Under the pieces are notes generated by a model. That model was not told the DNA's origin and did not search any database. It saw only the letters and a list, made by a program, of their open reading frames with translations. A stretch of DNA of 33,037 bases from an uncultured Oscillospiraceae bacterium (lineage in GTDB: Bacteria > Bacillota > Clostridia > Oscillospirales > Oscillospiraceae), in the NCBI GenBank assembly GCA_947589225.1, contig CANQBC010000023.1, positions 1 through 33,037 of the forward strand, in the 5' to 3' direction. Position 1 is the first letter of the stretch. Every line of letters begins with the position of its first letter. The position numbers were made by a program, and so were the translations under genes. Below, piece after piece: positions 1 through 6,547 of this stretch.

Positions 1-214
1 GTTTCGCTCCCGCCCGGTGGGCGGAACCGCGAAACATGGCGAATATACCATCCCCGCTTCGCGGGTATGGTATAATAACCGCATAGCGGATATTATGTTT
101 AATTTTCGGCCGTTTTTCTCCCCGGCTTCGCCGGGAACCGAAAAACATGGCGATTATATTTGATTTCATGCCGTTTCGCTCCCGCCCGGGGGGCGGAACC
201 GCGAAACATGGCGA
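1..214 (+). repeat. Array of three stem-variable hairpin repeats plus an extra hairpin
   Basis: Three units share one design: outer stem, TC, inner stem, 3-nt loop, inner stem, AACC, outer stem, then ATGGCGA. Outer stems are GTTTCGC/GCGAAAC (1-7/29-35), GTTTTTC/GAAAAAC (112-118/140-146) and GTTTCGC/GCGAAAC (173-179/201-207). Inner stems are CCGCCC/GGGCGG, CCCGGC/GCCGGG and CCGCCC/GGGCGG. The arms change together, so pairing is conserved rather than sequence. Units 2 and 3 are 61 bp apart. Between units 1 and 2 lies another hairpin (44-74, 13-14 bp stem with one mismatch) and a small CCGC-ATA-GCGG hairpin (79-89). A fourth copy lies at 22832-22909. I do not recognise the family. Unit 1 touches the window edge, so the array may extend further left. 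Confidence 0.85.
68..76 (+). promoter_or_regulatory. Candidate extended -10 promoter inside the repeat array
   Basis: TGG-TATAAT forms an extended -10 element. No good -35 hexamer lies 16-18 bp upstream. The same position of the related element at 22.8 kb carries TGT-TATAGT, there with a good -35. This makes a promoter for the LysR gene plausible but unproven. Confidence 0.35.
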
Positions 215-225
215 ATATACCGGTC

Positions 226-261
226 TGTCAAATAAGCTCTGGGCGCCGACAAGGGGGACGT
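226..261 (+). repeat. Dispersed repeat, copy A (TGTCAAATAAGC ... ACGT)
   Basis: The block begins TGTCAAATAAGC and ends GACAAGGGGGACGT. It aligns with 30809-30855 (identical first 12 bases, then CAAAGGGACGT) and more loosely with 4939-4984 (CAAAGGGGAACGT). Here it directly precedes the LysR start and supplies its AAGGGGG ribosome binding site. Confidence 0.5.
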
Positions 262-263
262 AT

Positions 264-1202
264 ATGAACATTCTCCATATGAAATACGCCGTAGAAGTGG
301 CCCGGACAGGGTCGTTGAGCCGCGCCTCCGAGACGCTTCTCATTGCCCAGCCGAACCTGAGCCGGGCGATCAAGGAGCTTGAGTCGGATCTGGGTATCAC
401 CGTTTTTGACCGTTCGGCCAAGGGGATGACCCTGACCCCTGAGGGTGAGGAGTTCATCGGCTACGCGTCCCGGATCCTGGGGGAAATCTCCGATGTGGAA
501 AACCTCTACAAGGGCGAGGTGCGCAAAAAGCAGCGCTTTTCCATCTCCGTGCCCCGGGCCGGCTACATCTCCGACGCCTTCTCCCGCTTCTCCCAGGCCC
601 TGGGCCCCGACGGGGCGGAGATTTTTTATAAGGAAACAAATTCCGACCGGGCCGTCCGGAACATCCTTAACTCCGACTACCACCTGGGTATCATCCGCTA
701 CGCCGAGAGCTTTGACCGGTATTTCCGGGACATGCTGGTGGAGAAGGAACTGGAGAGCGAGCTGGTCGCCCGGTTCCACTATGTACTCATGATGAACGAA
801 AAAAGCCCCCTGGCGAGTCTGCCCGAGATCCATTTTTCCGATCTTGCCCCGCTGATCGAGATCGCCCACGGCGACCCGTTTGTCCCCAGCCTGCCCATGT
901 CGAGAGTGCGGAAGGAGGAGCTGCCGGACAACGTCTCCCGCCGCATCTTCGTCTTTGAGCGCGCCAGCCAGTACGAGCTCCTCGCCCGAAATCCGGAGAC
1001 CTTTATGTGGGTCTCCCCCACTCCCGACGGTCTTCTCCGTCGTTTCGGCCTCACAGAGCGCGAGTGCCCGGAAAACAAGAAGATCTACCGCGACGTGCTT
1101 ATCTACCGCAAGGGCTACAAGCTCACCCCCCTGGACAGGCGGTTTATAGCCGAGCTTATGGAGTCCAAAAAGAGGTATATTATTACCCCGGCGGCAAAAT
1201 AA
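264..1202 (+). CDS. LysR family transcriptional regulator
   Basis: A 312-residue protein of normal LysR length. The N-terminal winged helix-turn-helix (about residues 3-62) includes SRASETLLIAQPNLSRAIKE and the family's F-D-R-S turn. The rest is the two-lobed effector-binding domain, so an unknown small ligand probably controls DNA binding. The start at 264 is chosen because AAGGGGG lies just upstream and the protein then begins directly with the HTH. An in-frame ATG at 147 would add 39 residues that only translate the hairpin repeat. The next gene, adhE, is 260 bp downstream on the same strand and is a possible but unproven target. LysR genes more often face their targets divergently. Confidence 0.9.
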   Translation: MNILHMKYAVEVARTGSLSRASETLLIAQPNLSRAIKELESDLGITVFDRSAKGMTLTPEGEEFIGYASRILGEISDVENLYKGEVRKKQRFSISVPRAGYISDAFSRFSQALGPDGAEIFYKETNSDRAVRNILNSDYHLGIIRYAESFDRYFRDMLVEKELESELVARFHYVLMMNEKSPLASLPEIHFSDLAPLIEIAHGDPFVPSLPMSRVRKEELPDNVSRRIFVFERASQYELLARNPETFMWVSPTPDGLLRRFGLTERECPENKKIYRDVLIYRKGYKLTPLDRRFIAELMESKKRYIITPAAK

Positions 1203-1242
1203 CCGCGGGAGCGGCGGGCGTTTTTGGACCGGACGCCGCGCG

Positions 1243-1278
1243 GCGGGTCAAACGGCGCTAGAGCCTGTTTTGACCCGC
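1243..1278 (+). terminator. Hairpin after the LysR gene, possible weak terminator
   Basis: A 10-bp perfect stem, GCGGGTCAAA/TTTGACCCGC, with a 16-nt loop lies 40 bp after the stop codon. No T-run follows, so intrinsic termination is doubtful. It could also be an operator or part of the adhE leader. Confidence 0.3.
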
Positions 1279-1279
1279 G

Positions 1280-1288
1280 TGATATAAT
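1280..1288 (+). promoter_or_regulatory. Candidate extended -10 promoter for adhE
   Basis: TGA-TATAAT is a perfect extended -10, but no convincing -35 is seen. A start here would give a leader of about 170 nt that contains the 1320-1336 hairpin and the Rex-type site. Confidence 0.3.
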
Positions 1289-1319
1289 GGCCGGTTTCAT
1301 AAATATTTTTCACAAAAAC

Positions 1320-1336
1320 CCGCCGATTTTCGGCGG
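1320..1336. other. Short GC hairpin in the adhE upstream region
   Basis: CCGCCG and CGGCGG pair around a short loop, flanked by A-runs on both sides. Read on the minus strand it is followed by TTTTT and looks terminator-like. On the plus strand it has no T-run. Its role is unclear. Confidence 0.35.
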
Positions 1337-1412
1337 AAAATTCAGTGCGCAATGATATATCGTTTCTACTATACCCATATGCTTTTTTGATCATTCCCAA
1401 AGCAAGCGGAGC

Positions 1413-1430
1413 TTGTTAAACTGTTAACGG
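1413..1430 (+). promoter_or_regulatory. Rex-type redox operator upstream of adhE
   Basis: TTGTTAA-ACTG-TTAACGG matches the clostridial Rex pattern (TTGTTAA-N4-TTAACAA) except for the last two bases. It ends 32 bp before the adhE start. Rex represses fermentation genes such as adhE when NADH/NAD+ is low, so position, target and sequence agree. The rex gene itself is not in this window. Confidence 0.75.
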
Positions 1431-1462
1431 TAAAAAAGCAAACTTCTCAGGAGGTCAGATAT

Positions 1463-4096
1463 ATGAAAGAATATAGCACGGTGGACAGCGTAGAGAAGCT
1501 GGAGGAGGCCATCGCGCGGGTGCGCGAGGCTCAGCGCCTTTTCGCGTCCTACACGCAGGAACAGGTCGATAAGATCTTCCTCGCGGCCGCCACAGCCGCG
1601 GGCAAGGCGAGGATCCCCCTTGCCAAGCTGGCCGTGGAGGAGACGGGCATGGGTGTGGTGGAGGACAAGGTCATAAAGAACCACTTTGCCGCCGAGTACA
1701 TCTACAACGCCTATAAGGACACCAAAACCTGCGGCGTCCTTGAGGAGGACAAGTCATACGGCATAAGGAAGATCGCGGAGCCCATCGGTCTTGTGGCGGC
1801 GGTGATCCCCACCACGAACCCCACCTCCACCGCCATCTTCAAGACGCTGATCAGTCTCAAGACCCGCAACGGCATCATCATCAGCCCCCATCCCAGGGCG
1901 AAGAAGTCCACCATCGCCGCCGCGCGGGTGGTGCTGGAGGCCGCGGTGGCGGCCGGCGCGCCCGAGGGGATCATTGGCTGGATCGACGTACCCAGTCTCG
2001 ATATGACCAACCTTCTCATGAAGGAGGCGGACATCATCCTGGCCACCGGCGGCCCCGGTATGGTGAAGGCCGCCTACTCCTCCGGAAAGCCCGCCCTGGG
2101 CGTGGGCGCCGGAAATACCCCGGCCATCATCGACGACACGGCGGACATCCTGCTGGCCGTGAACTCGATCATCCACTCCAAGACCTTCGACAACGGCATG
2201 ATCTGCGCCTCCGAACAGTCGGTGATCGTACTGGACGGGGTATATGACGCGGTGAAGGCCGAATTCGCCGCCCGGGGCTGCTATTTCCTCTCCCCCGAGG
2301 AGACGGATAAGGTGCGCCGTACCATCATCATCAACGGCGGCCTCAACGCCCGCATCGTCGGCCAGAGCGCGGCTAGGATAGCGGAGCTTTCCGGCGTCAC
2401 GGTTCCCGAGGGAACCAAGGTCCTCATAGGCGAGGTGGAGAGCGTGGATCTCTCGGAGGAATTTGCCCACGAGAAGCTCTCCCCCGTCCTTGCCATGTAC
2501 CGGGCGCTGGACATTGAGGACGCCTTTGGGAAGGCCGAGCGCCTCATCGCCGACGGCGGCTACGGCCACACCGCGTCCATCTACCTCAACACCCTCACCC
2601 AGCAGGCAAAGCTCGACGCGTTCGCCTCCCGCATGAAGACCTGCCGTATTCTCGTCAACACCCCCTCTTCCCACGGCGGCATTGGGGATCTCTACAACTT
2701 CAGGCTCGCCCCCTCCCTCACCCTGGGCTGCGGCTCCTGGGGAGGGAACTCGGTTTCCGAAAACGTGGGCGTCAAGCATCTTATCAACATTAAGACCGTT
2801 GCCGAGAGGAGAGAGAATATGCTTTGGTTCAGGGCCCCCGAGAAGATCTACCAGAAGAAGGGCTGCCTGCCCGTGGCCCTTTCAGAGCTCAAGACCGTCA
2901 TGGGCAAAAAGAAGGCGTTCATCGTCACCGACACCTTCCTTTACAAGAACGGCTACGCAAAGTGCATTACAGACAGGCTGGACGAGATGGGCATACAGCA
3001 TGCCACCTTCTTTGACGTGGCCCCGGATCCCACCCTCGCCTGCGCCAAGGCGGGCGCCGAGCAGATGCGGCTTTTTGAGCCGGACGTGATCATCGCCCTG
3101 GGCGGCGGCTCCGCCATGGACGCCGGCAAGATCATGTGGGTGCTCTACGAGCACCCGGAGGCGGACTTCATGGATATGGCCATGCGCTTTTCCGATATCC
3201 GCAAGCGCATTTACACCTTCCCGAAGATGGGAGAGAAGGCATATTTCATCGCCATTCCCACCTCCGCCGGCACGGGCTCCGAAGTCACGCCCTTCGCCGT
3301 CATCACCGACGAGAAGTCCGGCACCAAGTACCCCCTGGCCGACTATGAGCTTTTGCCCGACATGGCGATCATTGACGCCGATCTGCACATGACCGCTCCG
3401 AAGGGACTCACCGCCGCCTCCGGGATCGACGCCGTCACCCACGCCCTGGAGGCCTACGCCTCCATGATGGCAACGGACTACACCGACGCGCTGGCCCTTC
3501 AGGCGTTGAAGGTCATCTTCGAGTACCTGCCCAGGGCCTACGACAACGGCCCCAACGACCCTGTCGCCCGTGAGAAGATGGCCAACGCCGCCACCATGGC
3601 CGGCATGGCCTTCGCCAACGCCTTTTTGGGCGTCTGCCACTCCATGGCCCACAAGCTGGGCGCGTTCCACCATATCGCCCACGGCGTTGCCAACGCCCTG
3701 ATGATCGACGAGGTGCTGCGCTTCAACTCAGCCGAGGTCCCCGCCAAGATGGGCACCTTCCCCCAGTACGACCATCCCCACACCCTGGCCCGCTACGCGG
3801 AGGTCGCCGATCACTTGGGCTTGGGCGGCAAGACGGATACCGAGAAGCTTGAGAACCTTATTCGCGCCATTGACGAGCTCAAGGCTAAAATCGGCATCAA
3901 GCCCACCATCCGGGACTACGTGCCCGACGAGGCCGACTTCCTCGCCCGCCTGGACGACATGACAGAGCAGGCCTTTGACGACCAGTGTACCGGCGCAAAC
4001 CCCCGGTACCCCCTGATGAGCGAGATCCGCGAGATGTACCTGAACGCCTATTACGGCCGGACCTTCACCGAGGCCCCCGCCCCCGGGCGCAACTGA
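1463..4096 (+). CDS. adhE: Bifunctional acetaldehyde-CoA/alcohol dehydrogenase AdhE
   Basis: An 877-residue protein, full length for AdhE, which reduces acetyl-CoA to acetaldehyde and then ethanol and so reoxidises two NADH in fermentation. The N-terminal half (about 1-440) is the CoA-acylating aldehyde dehydrogenase with catalytic Cys248 in FDNGMICASEQ and nucleotide-binding GVGAGNTP. The C-terminal half (about 455-870) is an iron-dependent alcohol dehydrogenase with ALGGGSAMDAGK, GTGSEVTPFAVI, and metal-binding histidines in GIDAVTHALEAY and CHSMAHKLGAFHHIAHG. AdhE forms spirosomes in the cytosol in other bacteria. A strong site (AGGAGG) lies 7-8 bp before the ATG. The Rex-type site upstream points to NADH-responsive control. 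The next gene starts 18 bp downstream, so both are probably co-transcribed. Confidence 0.98.
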   Translation: MKEYSTVDSVEKLEEAIARVREAQRLFASYTQEQVDKIFLAAATAAGKARIPLAKLAVEETGMGVVEDKVIKNHFAAEYIYNAYKDTKTCGVLEEDKSYGIRKIAEPIGLVAAVIPTTNPTSTAIFKTLISLKTRNGIIISPHPRAKKSTIAAARVVLEAAVAAGAPEGIIGWIDVPSLDMTNLLMKEADIILATGGPGMVKAAYSSGKPALGVGAGNTPAIIDDTADILLAVNSIIHSKTFDNGMICASEQSVIVLDGVYDAVKAEFAARGCYFLSPEETDKVRRTIIINGGLNARIVGQSAARIAELSGVTVPEGTKVLIGEVESVDLSEEFAHEKLSPVLAMYRALDIEDAFGKAERLIADGGYGHTASIYLNTLTQQAKLDAFASRMKTCRILVNTPSSHGGIGDLYNFRLAPSLTLGCGSWGGNSVSENVGVKHLINIKTVAERRENMLWFRAPEKIYQKKGCLPVALSELKTVMGKKKAFIVTDTFLYKNGYAKCITDRLDEMGIQHATFFDVAPDPTLACAKAGAEQMRLFEPDVIIALGGGSAMDAGKIMWVLYEHPEADFMDMAMRFSDIRKRIYTFPKMGEKAYFIAIPTSAGTGSEVTPFAVITDEKSGTKYPLADYELLPDMAIIDADLHMTAPKGLTAASGIDAVTHALEAYASMMATDYTDALALQALKVIFEYLPRAYDNGPNDPVAREKMANAATMAGMAFANAFLGVCHSMAHKLGAFHHIAHGVANALMIDEVLRFNSAEVPAKMGTFPQYDHPHTLARYAEVADHLGLGGKTDTEKLENLIRAIDELKAKIGIKPTIRDYVPDEADFLARLDDMTEQAFDDQCTGANPRYPLMSEIREMYLNAYYGRTFTEAPAPGRN

Positions 4097-4114
4097 TCAA
4101 AGGAGGACAACGAA

Positions 4115-4870
4115 ATGCAGCTCAGCGAAAAAAATATTGTCGCCGTCCGCAGCAACAAGACCATCTACCGTGACGGGGACAGATGCGTCAAGGTGTTCCA
4201 CGAGGGGTTTTCCAAGGCGGACATTCTCAACGAGGCCCTGAACCTGGCCCGCGTTGAGGAGACGGGTCTTCCCGTACCCCATCTGCTGGCCGTTACCATG
4301 GTGGACGGCGAGTGGGCGATCGTCACCGACTTTATCGAGGGCGAGACGCTGTCCCAGATGATTAAAAAGGATCCGGAGAAAAAGGACGAATACATCGAGA
4401 GGATGGTGGATCTCCAGCTCGAGATCCAGTCCAAGACCTGTCCCATGCTGAACCGTCTCAAGGAGAAGATGAACCGGAAGATCAGCGCCACAAAGCTTGA
4501 CGCCACCACCCGATATGACCTTCACACCCGGCTGGAGTCCATGCCCAACCACGACCACGTCTGCCACGGCGACCTGTGCCCCTCCAACATCATTATCACC
4601 CCCCAGGGCAAGGCGTACATCATCGACTGGGCCCACGTCACACAGGGCAACGCCAGCGCCGACGCGGCCCGCTCCTATCTGCTGTTCTGCCTCCAGGGCG
4701 ACCGGGCCGCCGCCGAGAAATACCTCGATCTCTTCTGCCGCAAGAGCGATACCGCCAAGCAGTACGTCCAGAAATGGATGCCCATTGTGGCCGCCTCCCA
4801 GTCCGTCAAGGGCAACGAGGAGGAGCGTGATTTCCTTCTCAATTGGGTCGGCGTGGTGGACTATCAGTAA
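4115..4870 (+). CDS. APH/choline kinase-like phosphotransferase
   Basis: A 251-residue protein of the aminoglycoside phosphotransferase / protein-kinase-like fold. Visible motifs are a nucleotide-binding lysine in RCVKVFHEG (about K26), the catalytic loop HGDLCPSNI (H151, D153, N158) and the metal-binding IIDW (D171). These active-site residues are all present, so it is probably an active small-molecule kinase. The substrate cannot be read from sequence. It sits 18 bp behind adhE with its own AAAGGAGG site, so it shares the adhE transcript and probably its redox control. An aminoglycoside-resistance role is possible but unlikely from this context. Choline, ethanolamine, sugar or a metabolite-repair substrate would fit equally well. 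Confidence 0.85.
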   Translation: MQLSEKNIVAVRSNKTIYRDGDRCVKVFHEGFSKADILNEALNLARVEETGLPVPHLLAVTMVDGEWAIVTDFIEGETLSQMIKKDPEKKDEYIERMVDLQLEIQSKTCPMLNRLKEKMNRKISATKLDATTRYDLHTRLESMPNHDHVCHGDLCPSNIIITPQGKAYIIDWAHVTQGNASADAARSYLLFCLQGDRAAAEKYLDLFCRKSDTAKQYVQKWMPIVAASQSVKGNEEERDFLLNWVGVVDYQ

Positions 4871-4901
4871 TCAAGATTCTCCTTTTTACGCCGCGGCTAT
4901 A

Positions 4902-4933
4902 AAACGCCTGATCTCTTACGAGATCAGGCGTTT
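4902..4933. repeat. Perfect 14-bp hairpin, first of two identical copies
   Basis: AAACGCCTGATCTC pairs with GAGATCAGGCGTTT around a TTAC loop, 31 bp after the kinase stop codon. It resembles an intrinsic terminator but has only TTT after the stem. A 31-bp block (4902-4932) recurs without change at 5336-5366. Confidence 0.85.
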
Positions 4934-4938
4934 GAGCG

Positions 4939-4984
4939 TGTCGGAAAAGGCCTGCGGCCTTTTCCGACAAAGGGGAACGTGCGG
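4939..4984. repeat. Dispersed repeat, copy C, with a perfect hairpin
   Basis: A perfect 14-bp stem (4939-4952/4956-4969, loop TGC) is followed by AAGGGGAACGTGCGGG. The GGCCTTTTCCG and ACGTGCGGG parts recur at 30827-30855, so this is a dispersed element rather than only a local terminator. Confidence 0.6.
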
Positions 4985-5026
4985 GAAACTCCGCGTGAAT
5001 TTTGCGAAATTCACGCGGAATTTCCC
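4983..5026. repeat. Long 20-bp hairpin
   Basis: Two 20-nt arms (4983-5002 and 5007-5026) pair around the loop TGCG with a single C-A mismatch (4989/5020). In minus-strand RNA that mismatch would be a G-U pair, which hints that the minus strand is the transcribed form. Confidence 0.75.
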
Positions 5027-5150
5027 TGCCGTCGCCCTGCGCGCCTCGTCGTCGCGGATGCCGCTTAACCTCGCCTCATCGTCCTCACACGAGCCGCTTT
5101 GCTTCGGGCTCCCTTCGGTCGCCCTCAGACGCTGGCTCGGTTCGTCCTCT

Positions 5151-5243
5151 CCCCAACAGGCTTTGCCTGTCGGGGGCCCCTTATCGAGGCTCAGGCGCTA
5201 TCATCGCTCCTCCTCTCCCCACGCAATCTCCGATTGCGCGGGG
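5151..5243 (-). repeat. Pair of CCCCA...CGGGG hairpins with exchanged stems
   Basis: Two hairpins share the frame CCTCTCCCCA-stem-loop-stem-CGGGG. The first has stem ACAGGC/GCCTGT (5156-5161/5165-5170). The second has CGCAATC/GATTGCG (5222-5228/5232-5238). Both keep the same A-C mismatch between the GC clamp and the stem, which is a G-U pair on the minus strand. Minus-strand RNA here would be the tail of the amidohydrolase operon. Confidence 0.65.
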
Positions 5244-5335
5244 ATCCCATCGCGACACACTTGGGCGACAATAAGTATTTTTTCCGACGTACATGCCGCC
5301 GGAAAAATACTCAATTTGAGTTTTTTGACAATCTG

Positions 5336-5366
5336 AAACGCCTGATCTCTTACGAGATCAGGCGTT
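5336..5366. repeat. Second identical copy of the 31-bp palindrome
   Basis: Identical to 4902-4932. It lies 26 bp beyond the amidohydrolase stop codon and may act as the minus-strand operon end, though no T-run follows in that direction. The two copies bound 403 bp. Confidence 0.85.
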
Positions 5367-5392
5367 CTTATATATTGTTATAAGACGGTGTG

Positions 5393-6538
5393 TCAGGCTA
5401 CCCGGTTACCGTCGATGACCACCGCCTTCACCGTGTGGAACACCTCAAAGGGGCAGCCCTCGGTGACGACAATGTCCGCGTCCTTGCCGATCTCAAGGGA
5501 GCCAACACGGTCGGAGACCCCCGCGTGACGGGCGGCGTTGATGGTGATGGCGCGCAGCGCGTCGAAGGGGTCCATCCCTGCTTTCACAGCCATACCGGCG
5601 CACAGCGGGAGATACTGCTGGGGGATGACGGAGTTATCCGTGATGATGGACACATGGCACCCGGCGCTTGCCAGCGCCCCCGGCGTCTCCCAGGACTTGT
5701 TCTGAAGCTCAAACTTGGAGGCGTGGGTCAGCGTCGGCCCCACGGCCAGCATCACGTTCTCCTTCGCCAGCTCCTCCACGATAAGGTGTCCCTCGGTGAC
5801 GTGCTCCAGGGTGATGTCCACGTCAAACTCGCGGGCAATCCGCAGCGCGGTGAAGATGTCGTTGGCCTGGTGGGCGTGGGCCTTCAGGGGGATCTTCTTC
5901 TCCAGCACGGGAAGGAGCGCCTCCATCTTCATGTCGAATTTGGGCATCTTGGCGGCGTCGCCCGCCGCGGCGTCCTTCCGGGCCTTGTAGTCCTTCGCCT
6001 CAAAAAGCGCCCGGCGAAGGATGGCGGCGGTGGACATGCGGGTGGAGTCGCACTTGTCACGGTAACAGCGTTTGGGGTTCTCGCCAAAGGCGCACTTCAT
6101 AGCCACCTCGGCCTTTACAATCATGTCGTCCACCCGCCTTCCCACCGTCTTGATGGCGGTAAACGTGCCGCCCAGGACGTTGGCGCTGCCGGGGCCTGTG
6201 CAGACGGTGGTGACGCCCGCCTCGCGGGCGGTTCGGAGGCTGGGATCCATGGGGTTGATACCGTCGATGGCCCGCAGCTGGGGACAGCAGATGTCGTTCA
6301 TCTCGTTGTAGTCCCGGCCCTCAAACCCGATGCCGGAGCCGTCTAGCCCGATATGGGTGTGGGCGTCCACAAATCCCGGCCACACCTCAAGCCCCTGGGC
6401 GTCAAAGCTCCGGCACCCCTCCGGGGCCGGAAGGTCCGCGCCCACGGCGGCGATCTTCCCGTTTTCCACAAGAATGTCCGCCCTGTAGGCCTCCCGGTGT
6501 ACGGCGTCGTGGACGTTCCCATTTTTTATGAGAAGCAT
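5393..6538 (-). CDS. Metal-dependent amidohydrolase
   Basis: A 381-residue protein of the amidohydrolase superfamily (imidazolonepropionase/prolidase-like branch). The beta-sandwich N-terminus leads into GFVDAHTHIG with the metal-binding HxH (H60, H62). Further expected ligands are KAHAHQAND and LEHVTEGH, with the catalytic Asp in SIITDNSV. The C-terminus has the usual GSLEIGKDADIVV. The fold hydrolyses amide or C-N ring bonds; the substrate is unknown. No signal peptide is seen, so it should be cytosolic. It follows pmbA by 9 bp and is the last gene of the tldD-pmbA operon, suggesting it works on the same peptide or modified amino-acid material. A GTGAGG site precedes the ATG. Confidence 0.9.
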   Translation of the reverse strand: MLLIKNGNVHDAVHREAYRADILVENGKIAAVGADLPAPEGCRSFDAQGLEVWPGFVDAHTHIGLDGSGIGFEGRDYNEMNDICCPQLRAIDGINPMDPSLRTAREAGVTTVCTGPGSANVLGGTFTAIKTVGRRVDDMIVKAEVAMKCAFGENPKRCYRDKCDSTRMSTAAILRRALFEAKDYKARKDAAAGDAAKMPKFDMKMEALLPVLEKKIPLKAHAHQANDIFTALRIAREFDVDITLEHVTEGHLIVEELAKENVMLAVGPTLTHASKFELQNKSWETPGALASAGCHVSIITDNSVIPQQYLPLCAGMAVKAGMDPFDALRAITINAARHAGVSDRVGSLEIGKDADIVVTEGCPFEVFHTVKAVVIDGNRVA

Positions 6539-6547
6539 ATGGTTTCC

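Larger units (their letters stand above)
4871..5392. other. 522-bp gene-free hairpin-rich region
   Basis: No credible gene was found on either strand; open frames here have no ribosome binding site or recognisable motif. The stretch is a chain of inverted repeats: 4902-4933, 4939-4969, 4983-5026, 5151-5175, 5217-5243, about 5273-5316, an ACTCAA/TTGAGT hairpin with a following T-run (5310-5327), 5336-5366, and CTTATA/TATAAG (5367-5384). It separates the converging adhE and amidohydrolase transcripts. Several stems have A-C mismatches that become G-U pairs in minus-strand RNA. Confidence 0.7.

Noticed and set aside
1-214. CRISPR array
   Set aside because: Repeats are not identical, spacing is irregular (111 and 61 bp), there are no unique spacers of equal length and no cas genes.
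147-263. Longer LysR start at the ATG of the second hairpin unit
   Set aside because: The added 39 residues only translate the repeat and no ribosome binding site precedes it. The start at 264 has AAGGGGG and fits the family N-terminus.
1302-1318. Second Rex site (TTTTTCACAA half-site)
   Set aside because: Only one half matches; the other half at the needed spacing does not.
4115-4870. Aminoglycoside resistance gene
   Set aside because: Only the general kinase motifs are present; the adhE context and lack of mobile elements do not support a resistance call.
4497-5336. Long open frame running from the kinase gene into the hairpin region
   Set aside because: It overlaps the kinase in another frame, has a low-complexity composition typical of a GC-rich shadow, and no start signal.
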